From Mesorhizobium loti CJ3sym (lineage in GTDB: Bacteria; Pseudomonadota; Alphaproteobacteria; Rhizobiales; Rhizobiaceae): DNA of 64,000 nt. Below are positions 48,877 through 57,473 of this stretch, piece by piece. Under the pieces are notes generated by a model, which saw only the letters and a program-made list of their open reading frames with translations, made no database searches and was not told the DNA's origin. Each line of letters opens with the position of its first letter. Within the stretch, counting starts at the first letter, position 1. Both the position numbers and the translations under genes were made by a program. The stretch covers positions 186,001 through 250,000 of the forward strand of contig NZ_AXAL01000008.1 of the NCBI RefSeq assembly GCF_000472785.1, in the 5' to 3' direction.

Positions 48877-49569
48877 TTGAAACCAGGTGAATTTCAGCGT
48901 GCACGCCGCCCCGAGCAAAAGGAGGAACGGCGCTCCCATTTGCTGAACGTGACCCGTACGCTGCTGAGCGAGCAGCCAGGCGCGGTCGTCTTTGGCCTTA
49001 ATGAGCTGGCCAGACATGCCGGGATGACGAAATCAAATGTCTACCGCTACTTCGAAAGCCGCGAAGCCCTGCTAATGGAAGTGCTTCGTGAGGAGGCAGC
49101 TCTTTGGTACAACGATCTGCGATCGGACCTTGGAACGTCGAACGAGCCGGTAAGTGCCGAAAGACTGGCCGACGCCATCGCCCGCACGGCCTCGGCTCGT
49201 CCGCTGCTTGGTCATCTGACGAGCATTTTGCCTTCGATCATCGAACACAACGTGTCGGCCGAATGCATTCGCGATTTCAAAACTGGCTCGCTGTTGCTTA
49301 TTCAGGAGTGTGCCAGCTTGCTGCATGGGCGGACACGCTCTCTATCGCTATCCGCCTGCGAGGAGTTCATGCACTGGACCCTGATCATGATAACCGGGCT
49401 ATGGCCGCTTTCACACCCGTCGTCAGTGGCGAACGTAGCGCTCCAAACTACTGAACTAATGCCTTTCCGTTATGACTTCGAACGTGATCTCAAACGGGGC
49501 CTTCGCCTGCTCCTGAGAGGCTTGTCGGAAGAAACTGCGCGTCCGGGGCATCTCGGTTTCGACCCATGA
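48877..49569 (+). CDS. TetR-family transcriptional regulator
   Basis: 230 residues from a TTG preceded by GGGAGG. An ATG at 48847 is less likely because it lies within the operator. The helix-turn-helix is at about 40-60 (FGLNELARHAGMTKSNVYRYF). The C-terminal ligand domain resembles the TetR_C_17-like type (FMHWTLIMITGLWPL). It probably represses the SDR and itself. Confidence 0.87.
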   Translation: MKPGEFQRARRPEQKEERRSHLLNVTRTLLSEQPGAVVFGLNELARHAGMTKSNVYRYFESREALLMEVLREEAALWYNDLRSDLGTSNEPVSAERLADAIARTASARPLLGHLTSILPSIIEHNVSAECIRDFKTGSLLLIQECASLLHGRTRSLSLSACEEFMHWTLIMITGLWPLSHPSSVANVALQTTELMPFRYDFERDLKRGLRLLLRGLSEETARPGHLGFDP

Positions 49570-49580
49570 CAATAGGTGTC

Positions 49581-49601
49581 GCTGCTTTTCAGCAGCCTTT
49601 T
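49581..49601 (+). terminator. Rho-independent terminator after the TetR gene
   Basis: GCTGCT pairs with AGCAGC around a TTTC loop, followed by CTTTTG, 12 bases past the stop codon. Confidence 0.55.
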
Positions 49602-49722
49602 GCCCAACAGGTTCTAAGATACGATATCCGGCTGGGGAAAGCCACGACGGCAAAGCGCCAGCTCGATCTGCCGGTCATCTCTGACTCAGCCGGGCCAAAC
49701 TGACCTTGCGATTGATGGAATG

Positions 49723-50328
49723 TTACTTTGCCGGACAGGGCGCGCCTGCCGCCATCCAGTTCTCGATCGCTTGATAGGTTGCTTCGGCCGAGCCTGGAGC
49801 CGGCTCACGATCCAACCCCGGCGCCCAGCCCCAGGCGACCAGTTTGTCGTCGCGCACATGCAGCGCGACATCTTGCAAGCTGCGCCCGCCATTGCGGGCG
49901 GGATCCTTGATCTGGGCGCAGATTTCCGGCGAGGACTTTCCGAACCAGACCATCTCGACCGGCGCCATGTGCCAGTTCGGGGCGCCGGGAGGGCCATGCA
50001 ATATGCTGGAATTGCTGGATGAATGGCATGTCGTGCAACGCAGGCCGGGATTGCCGAAGCCGGAACCGTCGGCGCCGCGCTGGACGTTGAAGGCGTGAAC
50101 GCGCACACCGCCATAATGCGCGCCGGACCAGCGCGGACGGTCATCCGAGACATGGCAGTCGGCGCAGCGCGGATGCGAAAACACCTGGTAGATCTTGTCC
50201 CATTCGGGCAGGCCCTTGGCGACATCGACAGTGGCCGGCGCCGGCGGCTGGGCTTCCTGCGCGGTTGCGATAGGCGCCGCCAAGAACGTTACGGCAGCAG
50301 GCATCAGCATGATGAGGAGCTTTTTCAT
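49723..50328 (-). CDS. Exported di-heme c-type cytochrome-like protein
   Basis: 201 residues with a signal peptide (MKKLLIMLMPAAVTFLAAPIATA). Two CxxCH heme c motifs are present, CADCH and CTTCH, about 50 residues apart. The rest has no recognised fold. The start overlaps the stop of the oxidoreductase beta subunit (ATGA), so it is the third gene of that operon and probably accepts its electrons in the periplasm. Confidence 0.83.
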   Translation of the reverse strand: MKKLLIMLMPAAVTFLAAPIATAQEAQPPAPATVDVAKGLPEWDKIYQVFSHPRCADCHVSDDRPRWSGAHYGGVRVHAFNVQRGADGSGFGNPGLRCTTCHSSSNSSILHGPPGAPNWHMAPVEMVWFGKSSPEICAQIKDPARNGGRSLQDVALHVRDDKLVAWGWAPGLDREPAPGSAEATYQAIENWMAAGAPCPAK

Positions 50329-52598
50329 GCGAAGGTCACCTGTTTCGACAGTGGCAATGTCCGAATGCGTTTGCCCGTGAGCGCAAAGATGGCGTTGGCC
50401 AGTGCCGGTGCCACCGGCGGTGTGCCGACCTCGCCGACGCCGCCCATCTTGTGGAAATTCTCCAGTATGGCGACTTCGAACACCGGACATTGAAAGATGC
50501 GCATGGCGTCGAAATCGTGGAAATTCGACTGTTCGACCATGCCATCGGCGAAAGTAATTTCCTGCCCCATCGCCGCCGACAGGCCGTAGATGGCAGCGGA
50601 AATCAGTTGAGCTTCGATAATGCCGGGATCGAGTGCGGTGCCGACATCGGCGGCGATCCATACCTTCTCGATGCGGATGCCGGCCGGCGTATCCGCCACT
50701 TGCACGATCTCGCCGACCCAACTGCCGAACGACAGCGTGAACGCCATGCCCTTCGCCTTGCCGGCGGGAAGCGCCTCATTCCACTTCGCCATCTCGGCGA
50801 CCTTTTCGACAACCTTCACCGCTGAGGGATGGTCGGCCATCAATTTCTTGCGCAACTCGACCGGATCGATTTTTCCGGCGACCGCGATTTCGTCCATGAA
50901 GCCCTCATGGAAAAAGCCGTTGATCGAACCGCCCACCGACCGCCAGAAGCCGGCAGGAATGGAGACGGGCGCGGCTATGCCGCTCACCCGGTAGTTTGGG
51001 ATGGAGTAGGGCTGGTCGAAGGCGCCGTCGACGATGGTCTTGTCGGGACCGATCGGCGATATCGAGGGGAACAGCCGGCGTAGCACCCCTGCGGTAACCG
51101 AGGGCGAGGCCAGCTTCATGTCGAGGGCGACCGGCAGGCCGTCGTCGCCAAGCCGCGCCTGGAATTTGCCCACGGCAGCCGGGCGATAGGCGTCGTGCCG
51201 CGTGTCTTCCTCTCGGGTCCAGGTCACCTTGATCGGACGCCCGCCCGTTTCCTTGGCCATCTGCGCGGCATAGAGTGCATAGTCCATCTCGATGCGGCGG
51301 CCGAAACCACCGCCAAGGAAGGTGGTGTGCACCGTGATCTTGTCCTGCTCGATGCCGAGTTGATTGGCGCAAAGCTGGCGCAAGATGGTGGGCGCTTGAT
51401 TGCCGCACCAGATGTCGAGGACACCGTCCTTGAGCTGTGCCGTGGCGTTCATCGGCTCCATCGTCGTATGCGCCAGATAGGGCACCGCATAATCGGCCTC
51501 GATGATCCTCTCGCGCGGCGCATCGGCGAAAGCCTTGTCGACATCGCCATCGTCGCGCGTGGCCGAACCCTTTTCGCCGAGCGCCCGTTTCAGCACGCCG
51601 TCGATGGCGGCACTATCAAGCGGATAGTCGGGATCGGCCCATTTGGCCTCGATCAACTCTGCCGCCTTGAACGCCGCCCAGGTGTTTTCCGCGATGATGC
51701 CGAAGCCGTGACCATAATTGGTCTCGATCGGCACGATTTTGACCACGCCCGGCATCTTCCGCGCCTTGGAGAGATCGGCTGAAACCGGCTTCGACCAGAA
51801 GCGCGGGCTCATCTTTACCGTGCCGTAGAGCATGTCCAGCAGCCTGACATCGATACCGAAGATCGGGGCGCCGGTGACCTTGGCGAGCATGTCGATACGC
51901 TTTTGCGGCTTGCCGAGCAATTTCCATTCGGCCTTGTCCTTGAGCCTGAATTGCGCCGGTGGCGCCAGGGCAGCGGCGGCTGCGGCGACCTCTCCATAGG
52001 AAACCGATTTGCCCGACGCCTTGTGGCGGATCGAACCGTCAGCCGTTTCCAGGTCACCGGCGGCAACACCGAGCTTCTGCGCCGCCGCGGCGATCAACAT
52101 CTGGCGCGCCGCAGCGCCCGCCTGCCGCATCTTGCCGAAGCCGTCGCGCATCGAGGAAGAACCGCCCGTGCCCTGCAAGGCGAGGAGTTTCCCGACCACG
52201 AGCAGGCCTGAACGTACAGTCTCCGCCGTCATGCTTTCATCGAAGAAGGCGAATGGACCGCCCTCCTCCATGATGCCGGAATTGTAATAGGCATAGGATG
52301 CCGGGCCATGCTCGACCTTGACTTGATCGAGGCTGACATCGAGCTCCTCGGCGACCAGGGCGGCCAAGGTCGTCGAGACGCCTTGCCCCATTTCGGCGCG
52401 TGGTGCGACGATGGTGATGGTGTTGTCGGCGCCGATCTTCACAAACGGGTTGAAGGTCGCTTCGCCCTTGCCGAGATCAGCCTCGAGCGGGTTGGCGAAG
52501 GGCTTGCGGTAGTAATAATAGCCGACGGCGATGCCACCGGCGATGGCGGCAGTGCCAATGAGAAATGTGCGACGGGCGATCTTTCCGAGACTGGCCAT
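50325..52598 (-). CDS. iorB: Isoquinoline 1-oxidoreductase-type molybdenum hydroxylase, large (beta) subunit
   Basis: 757 residues from MASLGKIARRTFLIGTAAIA, with a twin-arginine signal (ARRTFLIG), so the enzyme is probably exported folded. It binds the molybdenum cofactor; GEVGTPPVAPALANAIFALT near the C-terminus carries the conserved Glu. VEHGPASYAYYN, FLGGGFGRRIEMD and PFAFFDESMTAETVR fit the IorB/aldehyde oxidase branch. It pairs with the [2Fe-2S] subunit directly upstream. The substrate may be an aldehyde or N-heterocycle. Confidence 0.86.
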   Translation of the reverse strand: MASLGKIARRTFLIGTAAIAGGIAVGYYYYRKPFANPLEADLGKGEATFNPFVKIGADNTITIVAPRAEMGQGVSTTLAALVAEELDVSLDQVKVEHGPASYAYYNSGIMEEGGPFAFFDESMTAETVRSGLLVVGKLLALQGTGGSSSMRDGFGKMRQAGAAARQMLIAAAAQKLGVAAGDLETADGSIRHKASGKSVSYGEVAAAAAALAPPAQFRLKDKAEWKLLGKPQKRIDMLAKVTGAPIFGIDVRLLDMLYGTVKMSPRFWSKPVSADLSKARKMPGVVKIVPIETNYGHGFGIIAENTWAAFKAAELIEAKWADPDYPLDSAAIDGVLKRALGEKGSATRDDGDVDKAFADAPRERIIEADYAVPYLAHTTMEPMNATAQLKDGVLDIWCGNQAPTILRQLCANQLGIEQDKITVHTTFLGGGFGRRIEMDYALYAAQMAKETGGRPIKVTWTREEDTRHDAYRPAAVGKFQARLGDDGLPVALDMKLASPSVTAGVLRRLFPSISPIGPDKTIVDGAFDQPYSIPNYRVSGIAAPVSIPAGFWRSVGGSINGFFHEGFMDEIAVAGKIDPVELRKKLMADHPSAVKVVEKVAEMAKWNEALPAGKAKGMAFTLSFGSWVGEIVQVADTPAGIRIEKVWIAADVGTALDPGIIEAQLISAAIYGLSAAMGQEITFADGMVEQSNFHDFDAMRIFQCPVFEVAILENFHKMGGVGEVGTPPVAPALANAIFALTGKRIRTLPLSKQVTFA

Positions 52599-52600
52599 GA

Positions 52601-53062
52601 TCAGATGCCCGCTGTCCTGAGGACGGCCGCCCGTTTGATGGCGGCGCGGATCTTTGGATAGGTACCGCAGCGGCAGAGATTGCCGCCCATGGCATTGTCG
52701 ATATCGGCATCGCTCGGATCGGCGACCTCGTCGAGCAGCGCCACCGCGCTCATGATCTGGCCCGCCTGGCAGTAGCCGCATTGAGCGACCTGCTCTTCCA
52801 GCCACGCCTGCTGCACCGGGTGCAGCTTGCCGTTGGCGGCGATGCCTTCGATCGTTGTGATCGCGCCGGTGACCTGACCCACGGGCAGCGAACAGGAGCG
52901 CACCGGCTGCCCATCGACATGTACGGTGCATGCGCCGCAAGCGGCAATGCCGCAGCCGAATTTCGGTCCAGTCTTGCCGATGAGATCGCGCAGCGCCCAC
53001 AGCAGCGGCATCTCAGGATCGGCATCGATGTCGAATGACTGCCCGTCGACGGTAAGGCGCAT
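52601..53062 (-). CDS. iorA: Isoquinoline 1-oxidoreductase-type small [2Fe-2S] (alpha) subunit
   Basis: 153 residues. The plant-type [2Fe-2S] motif is [21 protein letters not shown] and the second cluster is [10 protein letters not shown]...[12 protein letters not shown]. Two [2Fe-2S] clusters pass electrons from the Mo centre. No signal is present, so it probably travels with the Tat-tagged large subunit. It starts the operon, divergent from the TetR gene. Confidence 0.9.
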   Translation of the reverse strand: MRLTVDGQSFDIDADPEMPLLWALRDLIGKTGPKFGCGIAACGACTVHVDGQPVRSCSLPVGQVTGAITTIEGIAANGKLHPVQQAWLEEQVAQCGYCQAGQIMSAVALLDEVADPSDADIDNAMGGNLCRCGTYPKIRAAIKRAAVLRTAGI

Positions 53063-53126
53063 GGTGATACCCTTCGTTGTCGTCCACAGCCGGAGGCGAT
53101 ATGGCTAGTTGGCCATTTCACCCTCA

Positions 53127-53163
53127 ACCAGCTTGACAAAATACGTCATTTTGTCAAGCTGGT
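53127..53163. promoter_or_regulatory. Perfect inverted-repeat operator for the oxidoreductase TetR
   Basis: Two perfect 16-base arms, ACCAGCTTGACAAAAT and its complement, surround the five-base spacer ACGTC. It lies between the divergent iorA and TetR genes and overlaps a TTGACA-like -35 box, so binding would block both directions. Confidence 0.82.
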
Positions 53164-53185
53164 CTTTACGGGATAGCGTTGCACC

Positions 53186-53779
53186 ATGATCGAAGCCGAG
53201 GACATCGCCGCGAATACAAAGCGCGCCCGTATCCTGGAGGGCGCGATGAAGGTGTTTCTCGCCTATGGATTTTCCCGCACCAACATGGACGACATTGCGC
53301 GCGCCGCCGAAATGTCACGGCCAGCGCTTTATCTCCTCTTCAAGAACAAGACGGACATCTACCGCGCGACGACCATGATGGTCTTTTCCCACTCGGTCGA
53401 GCAGGCGAAGGTTGAACTCGCCAGCGATGGCACATTCGCCGACCGCATGGCGCGCGCCATCGACGCGGCGCTGATTTCGATGATGAGCGCCATAGCCGCC
53501 TCGCCGCACGGCGCCGAACTTCTCGACCTGAAATCGAGTCTCGCCGACCTCATCGGCCGCTGGCGTGCCGGGCTTGTCGAGCACATTGCAAGAGCGGTCG
53601 AGACAGAAGCAAGGGCAAACGGCGTCGACCTCGCGATCAAGAATCTTTCGGCGCGTCTGCTCGCGGATATCCTGCTCGACGCCCTGGAAGGCATGAAAAT
53701 GCGCATCACCAATCCGGACGAGCAACGGCAGGCGGCCGCCGCGCTGATCAGGGTGATCGATCTCGCGCTGAAAGGCTGA
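53186..53779 (+). CDS. TetR-family transcriptional regulator
   Basis: 197 residues. HTH at about 29-50 (FSRTNMDDIARAAEMSRPALYLLF). It is divergent from the molybdenum hydroxylase operon with a strong palindrome between, so it probably represses that operon and itself until an aldehyde or aromatic inducer binds. Confidence 0.88.
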   Translation: MIEAEDIAANTKRARILEGAMKVFLAYGFSRTNMDDIARAAEMSRPALYLLFKNKTDIYRATTMMVFSHSVEQAKVELASDGTFADRMARAIDAALISMMSAIAASPHGAELLDLKSSLADLIGRWRAGLVEHIARAVETEARANGVDLAIKNLSARLLADILLDALEGMKMRITNPDEQRQAAAALIRVIDLALKG

Positions 53780-53795
53780 GATCGCTTAGACTGAT

Positions 53796-54926
53796 CTAAG
53801 CCCGCCAGCGCTCCGCCTCCGGGTTCTTGCGCGCTGCAAGAAACTCCTTCACCCGGCGGCCGGGTGCCGGCCCGCGCAGCGGCTTGTAGCCGTCGTCGAG
53901 TTCGCCGGAGAGATCGAGCGTCGGCCGTTTGCCGACGGCGTCGTAATTCTCTTCCAGCCAGTCGCTGGCGGCGGTGCGGCCGAGATCTCTGAGATAGCTC
54001 AGGAATGCCCATTCGGCATTGACCTTGGATGATGCCGACAAGTCCTTGAACGCCTCGTCGGCATCGATGCGGTGCATGCGGATGTCGCGATACTCGCCAT
54101 GCGGCAGACGGCCGGCGGCGATCAACTCCTTGACGAAGGCGATCGAACGGAATTCGTTCAACAGCCCGGCATTGAAGGTGATCTCGTCGATGCGGTTCTG
54201 GATCTCGTTGGCGCTTTTCGGCGTGCCTTCGCGCACCACAGGATTGATCTGCACCAGCAGCACGTCCTCGGTTGCCGCTGTCTTGAAGAACGGGAACAGC
54301 GCCGGATTGCCGCCATAGCCGCCATCCCAATAGGGCACGCCCTTGATCTCGACGGCGCGGAACAGTTGCGGCAGGCAGGCCGAGGCCATCACTGTGTCGA
54401 GGTCGATCTCGCCGTCAGAAAACACCCGCAGCTGTCCAGTCTCGACATTGGTGGCGGAGATGAACAACTCCATCGACTTGCAGACGCGCACATTCCTGAA
54501 ATCGATCTCCTGCGCAACGACGTCGCGCAATGGATTGAGGCCGAGCGGATTGGCGACATAGGGCGAGAACACACGCGACATGGTGTCGAAGAAGACATAG
54601 CCCGGCGACTTCTCTATCGACCAATTGCCCCAGGCAACATCCCACGGCATGCGCTGCACTGGGCTGAACCGGCCTTTTGCCGCCACCGCGCGCCAGAAAT
54701 CATCGAGCTTCTTGCGCGCGCCCTCGACCCCGCCGCGCACATATCCGTCGGCCAGCGCCACCGCGTTCATGGCGCCGGCGCTGGTGCCGGAGACGGCCGA
54801 TATCTCCAGTCTGCCGTCCTCCAGCAGCCGGTCGAGCACGCCCCATGAAAAGGCGCCGTGCGAGCCGCCGCCCTGAAGCGCGATGTTGATCTTCTTCTTT
54901 TCCTCCGCCTTGCCGTTCTTGGTCAT
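53796..54926 (-). CDS. Patatin-like phospholipase
   Basis: 376 residues. The oxyanion loop GGGSHGAF, nucleophile elbow GTSAGA (Ser) and catalytic Asp in DGGYGGN form the patatin Ser-Asp dyad. It hydrolyses acyl esters, probably of membrane lipids, in the cytoplasm. No signal peptide is seen. It is convergent with the TetR gene. Confidence 0.88.
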   Translation of the reverse strand: MTKNGKAEEKKKINIALQGGGSHGAFSWGVLDRLLEDGRLEISAVSGTSAGAMNAVALADGYVRGGVEGARKKLDDFWRAVAAKGRFSPVQRMPWDVAWGNWSIEKSPGYVFFDTMSRVFSPYVANPLGLNPLRDVVAQEIDFRNVRVCKSMELFISATNVETGQLRVFSDGEIDLDTVMASACLPQLFRAVEIKGVPYWDGGYGGNPALFPFFKTAATEDVLLVQINPVVREGTPKSANEIQNRIDEITFNAGLLNEFRSIAFVKELIAAGRLPHGEYRDIRMHRIDADEAFKDLSASSKVNAEWAFLSYLRDLGRTAASDWLEENYDAVGKRPTLDLSGELDDGYKPLRGPAPGRRVKEFLAARKNPEAERWRA

Positions 54927-55075
54927 GGCGTTCCTGTCATCTGATGCGCCAACCTGCCCCTACGTCATTGAAGGATGCAGTTGCCGGCGACTTATGTTGC
55001 AGTGCAGCATATAAGGACGGACCAAGGCAAGAACACGAAAACGGTCGCGTGATCACATGAAATTTCGGTCACGCG

Positions 55076-55109
55076 AAAAAGGCCCCTCCGCTTCGATGCG
55101 GAGAGGCCT
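55076..55109 (-). terminator. Terminator after the minus-strand citrate synthase-family gene
   Basis: An interrupted hairpin (AGGCC/GGCCT outer, CTCCGC/GCGGAG inner, six-base loop). Read on the minus strand, TTTTTCGC follows. It lies about 30 bases past the stop of the gene at 55136. Confidence 0.7.
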
Positions 55110-55135
55110 CGGGTCTTTCGAAACAGAATTGAACT

Positions 55136-56224
55136 TCAGGCGACGAGATCCGGTACCGGGCCGACATAGCGCGATTGCGGACGGATCAGCCGCCCGGTCG
55201 TCTGCTGCTCGCGCGCATGCGCTATCCAGCCGGCAACGCGCCCTGCGGCAAAGACATTGCTGAAAGCCTGCGGCGGAAAACCCGTCGCTTCCAGCACAAG
55301 CGCCGTGTAGAATTCGACATTGGTCTGCAGCGCGCGCTGCGGCTTGGCGATCCGCAGCACCTCGAGCGCCGTCTGCTCGACCTTTTCCGCGAAGGCCAGC
55401 CGGCGGCCGGTTTCGCCCTCGCTACCGAGCTGCCGCACGACAGTCTTCAGCACATCAGCGCGCGGATCGCGCACGCGGTAGATGCGATGGCCGAAACCCA
55501 TGATGCGCCTTCCCTGCGTGATCTCGTCGCGAAGCCAGCCGGCCGCATCGCCATGCGCCTGGATCGCATCGAGCATTTCGATCACCGGGCCAGGCGCACC
55601 GCCATGCAACGGCCCCTTGAGCGCGCCGAGCCCGGCCAGCACGGACGATGTCAGGCCGGCCAGTGTCGAGGCGACGACGCGGGTGGCGAAGGTCGAGGCG
55701 TTGAGGCCGTGGTCGCAGACAGTCACCAGATAGGTGTCGAGCGCTTTTGCCAAGGCCGGCGACGGGACCGAACCGCTGAGCATCCGCAACATGTCGGCGG
55801 CATGACCGGCCTTGCCATCTGGTGCAATCGGCTGTTCGCCGCGCTGCAGGCGCAGCAAGGCGGGCGTCAGAACCGCCGGTGCCGCGATCAGCCGTAGCGC
55901 GTCGGTCAGGGTCTCGCCATCAGGTAGCAGAGCCATGCCGGCGCGCATGGCGCTGTAGATTTCAAGCGGCGCCAGCAAGGGCAGCGAAGACCGGAGCCGG
56001 TCGAATATTTCGACCCGAGCCTCACCCAGTTTCGTCTCCAGTTCGGCGTCACCAGGCAAATCCTCGAAGAAGCCGTCGAGCAGCAGGCGAACCACTTGCG
56101 GATAGGTCCATCGGCCGGCCAGTTCCGGCAGCGAATGACCCCGGATCGTCAGGCGGCCGCCCAGACCATCCACATCGGACAGAACGGTTTCGGCCGCCAC
56201 CACATCATCGAGCCCATTCGGCAT
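55136..56224 (-). CDS. Citrate synthase-family enzyme with Glu at the catalytic Asp position
   Basis: 362 residues. Conserved active-site segments DHGLNASTFATR, GPLHGGAPG (His) and GFGHRIYRVRDPRA (His) are present. The catalytic Asp motif usually read as NVDFYS is NVEFYT. The protein is shorter than the main GltA (about 430). It may be a secondary citrate, methylcitrate or other acyl-CoA synthase. It is divergent from a second family member at 56317. Confidence 0.83.
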   Translation of the reverse strand: MPNGLDDVVAAETVLSDVDGLGGRLTIRGHSLPELAGRWTYPQVVRLLLDGFFEDLPGDAELETKLGEARVEIFDRLRSSLPLLAPLEIYSAMRAGMALLPDGETLTDALRLIAAPAVLTPALLRLQRGEQPIAPDGKAGHAADMLRMLSGSVPSPALAKALDTYLVTVCDHGLNASTFATRVVASTLAGLTSSVLAGLGALKGPLHGGAPGPVIEMLDAIQAHGDAAGWLRDEITQGRRIMGFGHRIYRVRDPRADVLKTVVRQLGSEGETGRRLAFAEKVEQTALEVLRIAKPQRALQTNVEFYTALVLEATGFPPQAFSNVFAAGRVAGWIAHAREQQTTGRLIRPQSRYVGPVPDLVA

Positions 56225-56226
56225 TG

Positions 56227-56293
56227 CTTATCTCCTTGAAGCTTTTCCGGATCGGAGATAAGGCTGTGAAACGCTATCATCAATCTTGATCAA
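56227..56293. promoter_or_regulatory. Divergent promoter region with inverted repeats
   Basis: CTTATCTCC (56227-56235) and GGAGATAAG (56254-56262) form a perfect inverted repeat, and TTGATCAA is a separate palindrome at 56286-56293. They lie between the divergent citrate-synthase-family genes, and the protein encoded to the right has an N-terminal DNA-binding domain. Confidence 0.5.
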
Positions 56294-56316
56294 TAGAATC
56301 AATATCAGAGCCAGAA

Positions 56317-57459
56317 ATGTCGGAATGGTTGTCGCGGGAAGAGGCGCTGGAGAGACTTCGGGTGAGGCCGCAGACGCTTTACGCCTATGTCAGCCGCGGC
56401 CGAATCGGCATGCGTCCGGACAGGGCCGATCCGCGCCGCAGCGAATATCGCGCCGATGATATCGCCGCACTGGCGACGCGAAGGGCGCGTGGACGCAGCC
56501 CTTCGGCCATCGCGGAAAGCGCGATTGCCTGGGGCGAGCCATCGATCGTCACCTCGATCTCAACCGTTTGGCATGGCCAGCTGATCTATCGGGGCAAGGA
56601 CGCCGCTGCGCTGTCCGATCATGCCACGCTGGAAGAGACCGCCGCTGTGCTTTGGGCCTTGCCTGAACCGGTCCGCTTCGAAACGCCGTCGCCAGATGCG
56701 CCGCGCCAGCTCGGCCGCGCCTCGGCCTTTGCGCAACTCGCCTTGCTTGCCGGCCAGGCGCGGCCTTCGCTTGGGCGCAGCGCCGCCTCTCTGTGCGCTG
56801 ATGCCGCGCGCGCGATCGGCGTGCTGGCCGGTGCTCTCGGTGCCGAGACCGGACCGGATCCCGTGCATCGGCGATTGGCTCGGGGTTGGTCGGTCGATGA
56901 TACCGGTGCGGAAGCGATCCGGCGCGCCCTTGTGCTGCTCGCCGATCACGAGCTCAACGCATCGACTTTCGCGGCCCGCGTTGCCGCCTCCACTGGAGCC
57001 TCGCCCGCCGCTTCCCTGCTGGCGGGCCTCGCAACACTTTCCGGCCCACGGCACGGTGGCGCCGGCGAAGCCGTGATGCAGCTGGCCGAGGATGCGGCGC
57101 GCCATGGCGCCGATGCCACGATCCGGCGGTGGCTCGGCCATGACCGGCCACTGCCTGGCTTCGGCCATCAACTCTATCCCGAGGGCGATCCCAGGGCCAC
57201 GGCGCTTCTGGCGGCCATCGACAACACCGACGAGACGTTGCGGTCGCTGGAAACCGCCGCTATTGCCGCGACCGGGGCTCCAGCGAATATCGACTTTGCC
57301 CTGGCCGTGCTGACGCGCAGCCTCGGCTTGCCGCGCGATGCGCCGTTCCACCTGTTCGCGCTTGGACGCAGCGTCGGCTGGGCCGCACACATGGTCGAGC
57401 AGATCGTCAGCGGCAGCATCATCCGGCCGCGTGGCCGCTATGAGGGGCTATTGCCGTGA
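56317..57459 (+). CDS. Citrate synthase-family protein with N-terminal helix-turn-helix domain
   Basis: 380 residues. The N-terminal ~70 residues (WLSREEALERLRVRPQTLYA, then YVSRGRIGMRPDRADPRRSE) form a MerR/excisionase-type DNA-binding domain. The rest is citrate-synthase-like with DHELNASTFAAR, GPRHGGAGE, GFGHQLYPEGDPRA and the catalytic Asp as NIDFAL. It could be an enzyme that also regulates transcription, or a regulator using the fold to sense acyl-CoA or oxaloacetate. It diverges from the other family member, whose promoter it may control. Confidence 0.83.
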   Translation: MSEWLSREEALERLRVRPQTLYAYVSRGRIGMRPDRADPRRSEYRADDIAALATRRARGRSPSAIAESAIAWGEPSIVTSISTVWHGQLIYRGKDAAALSDHATLEETAAVLWALPEPVRFETPSPDAPRQLGRASAFAQLALLAGQARPSLGRSAASLCADAARAIGVLAGALGAETGPDPVHRRLARGWSVDDTGAEAIRRALVLLADHELNASTFAARVAASTGASPAASLLAGLATLSGPRHGGAGEAVMQLAEDAARHGADATIRRWLGHDRPLPGFGHQLYPEGDPRATALLAAIDNTDETLRSLETAAIAATGAPANIDFALAVLTRSLGLPRDAPFHLFALGRSVGWAAHMVEQIVSGSIIRPRGRYEGLLP

Positions 57460-57473
57460 CAGCGTAGAAATCG

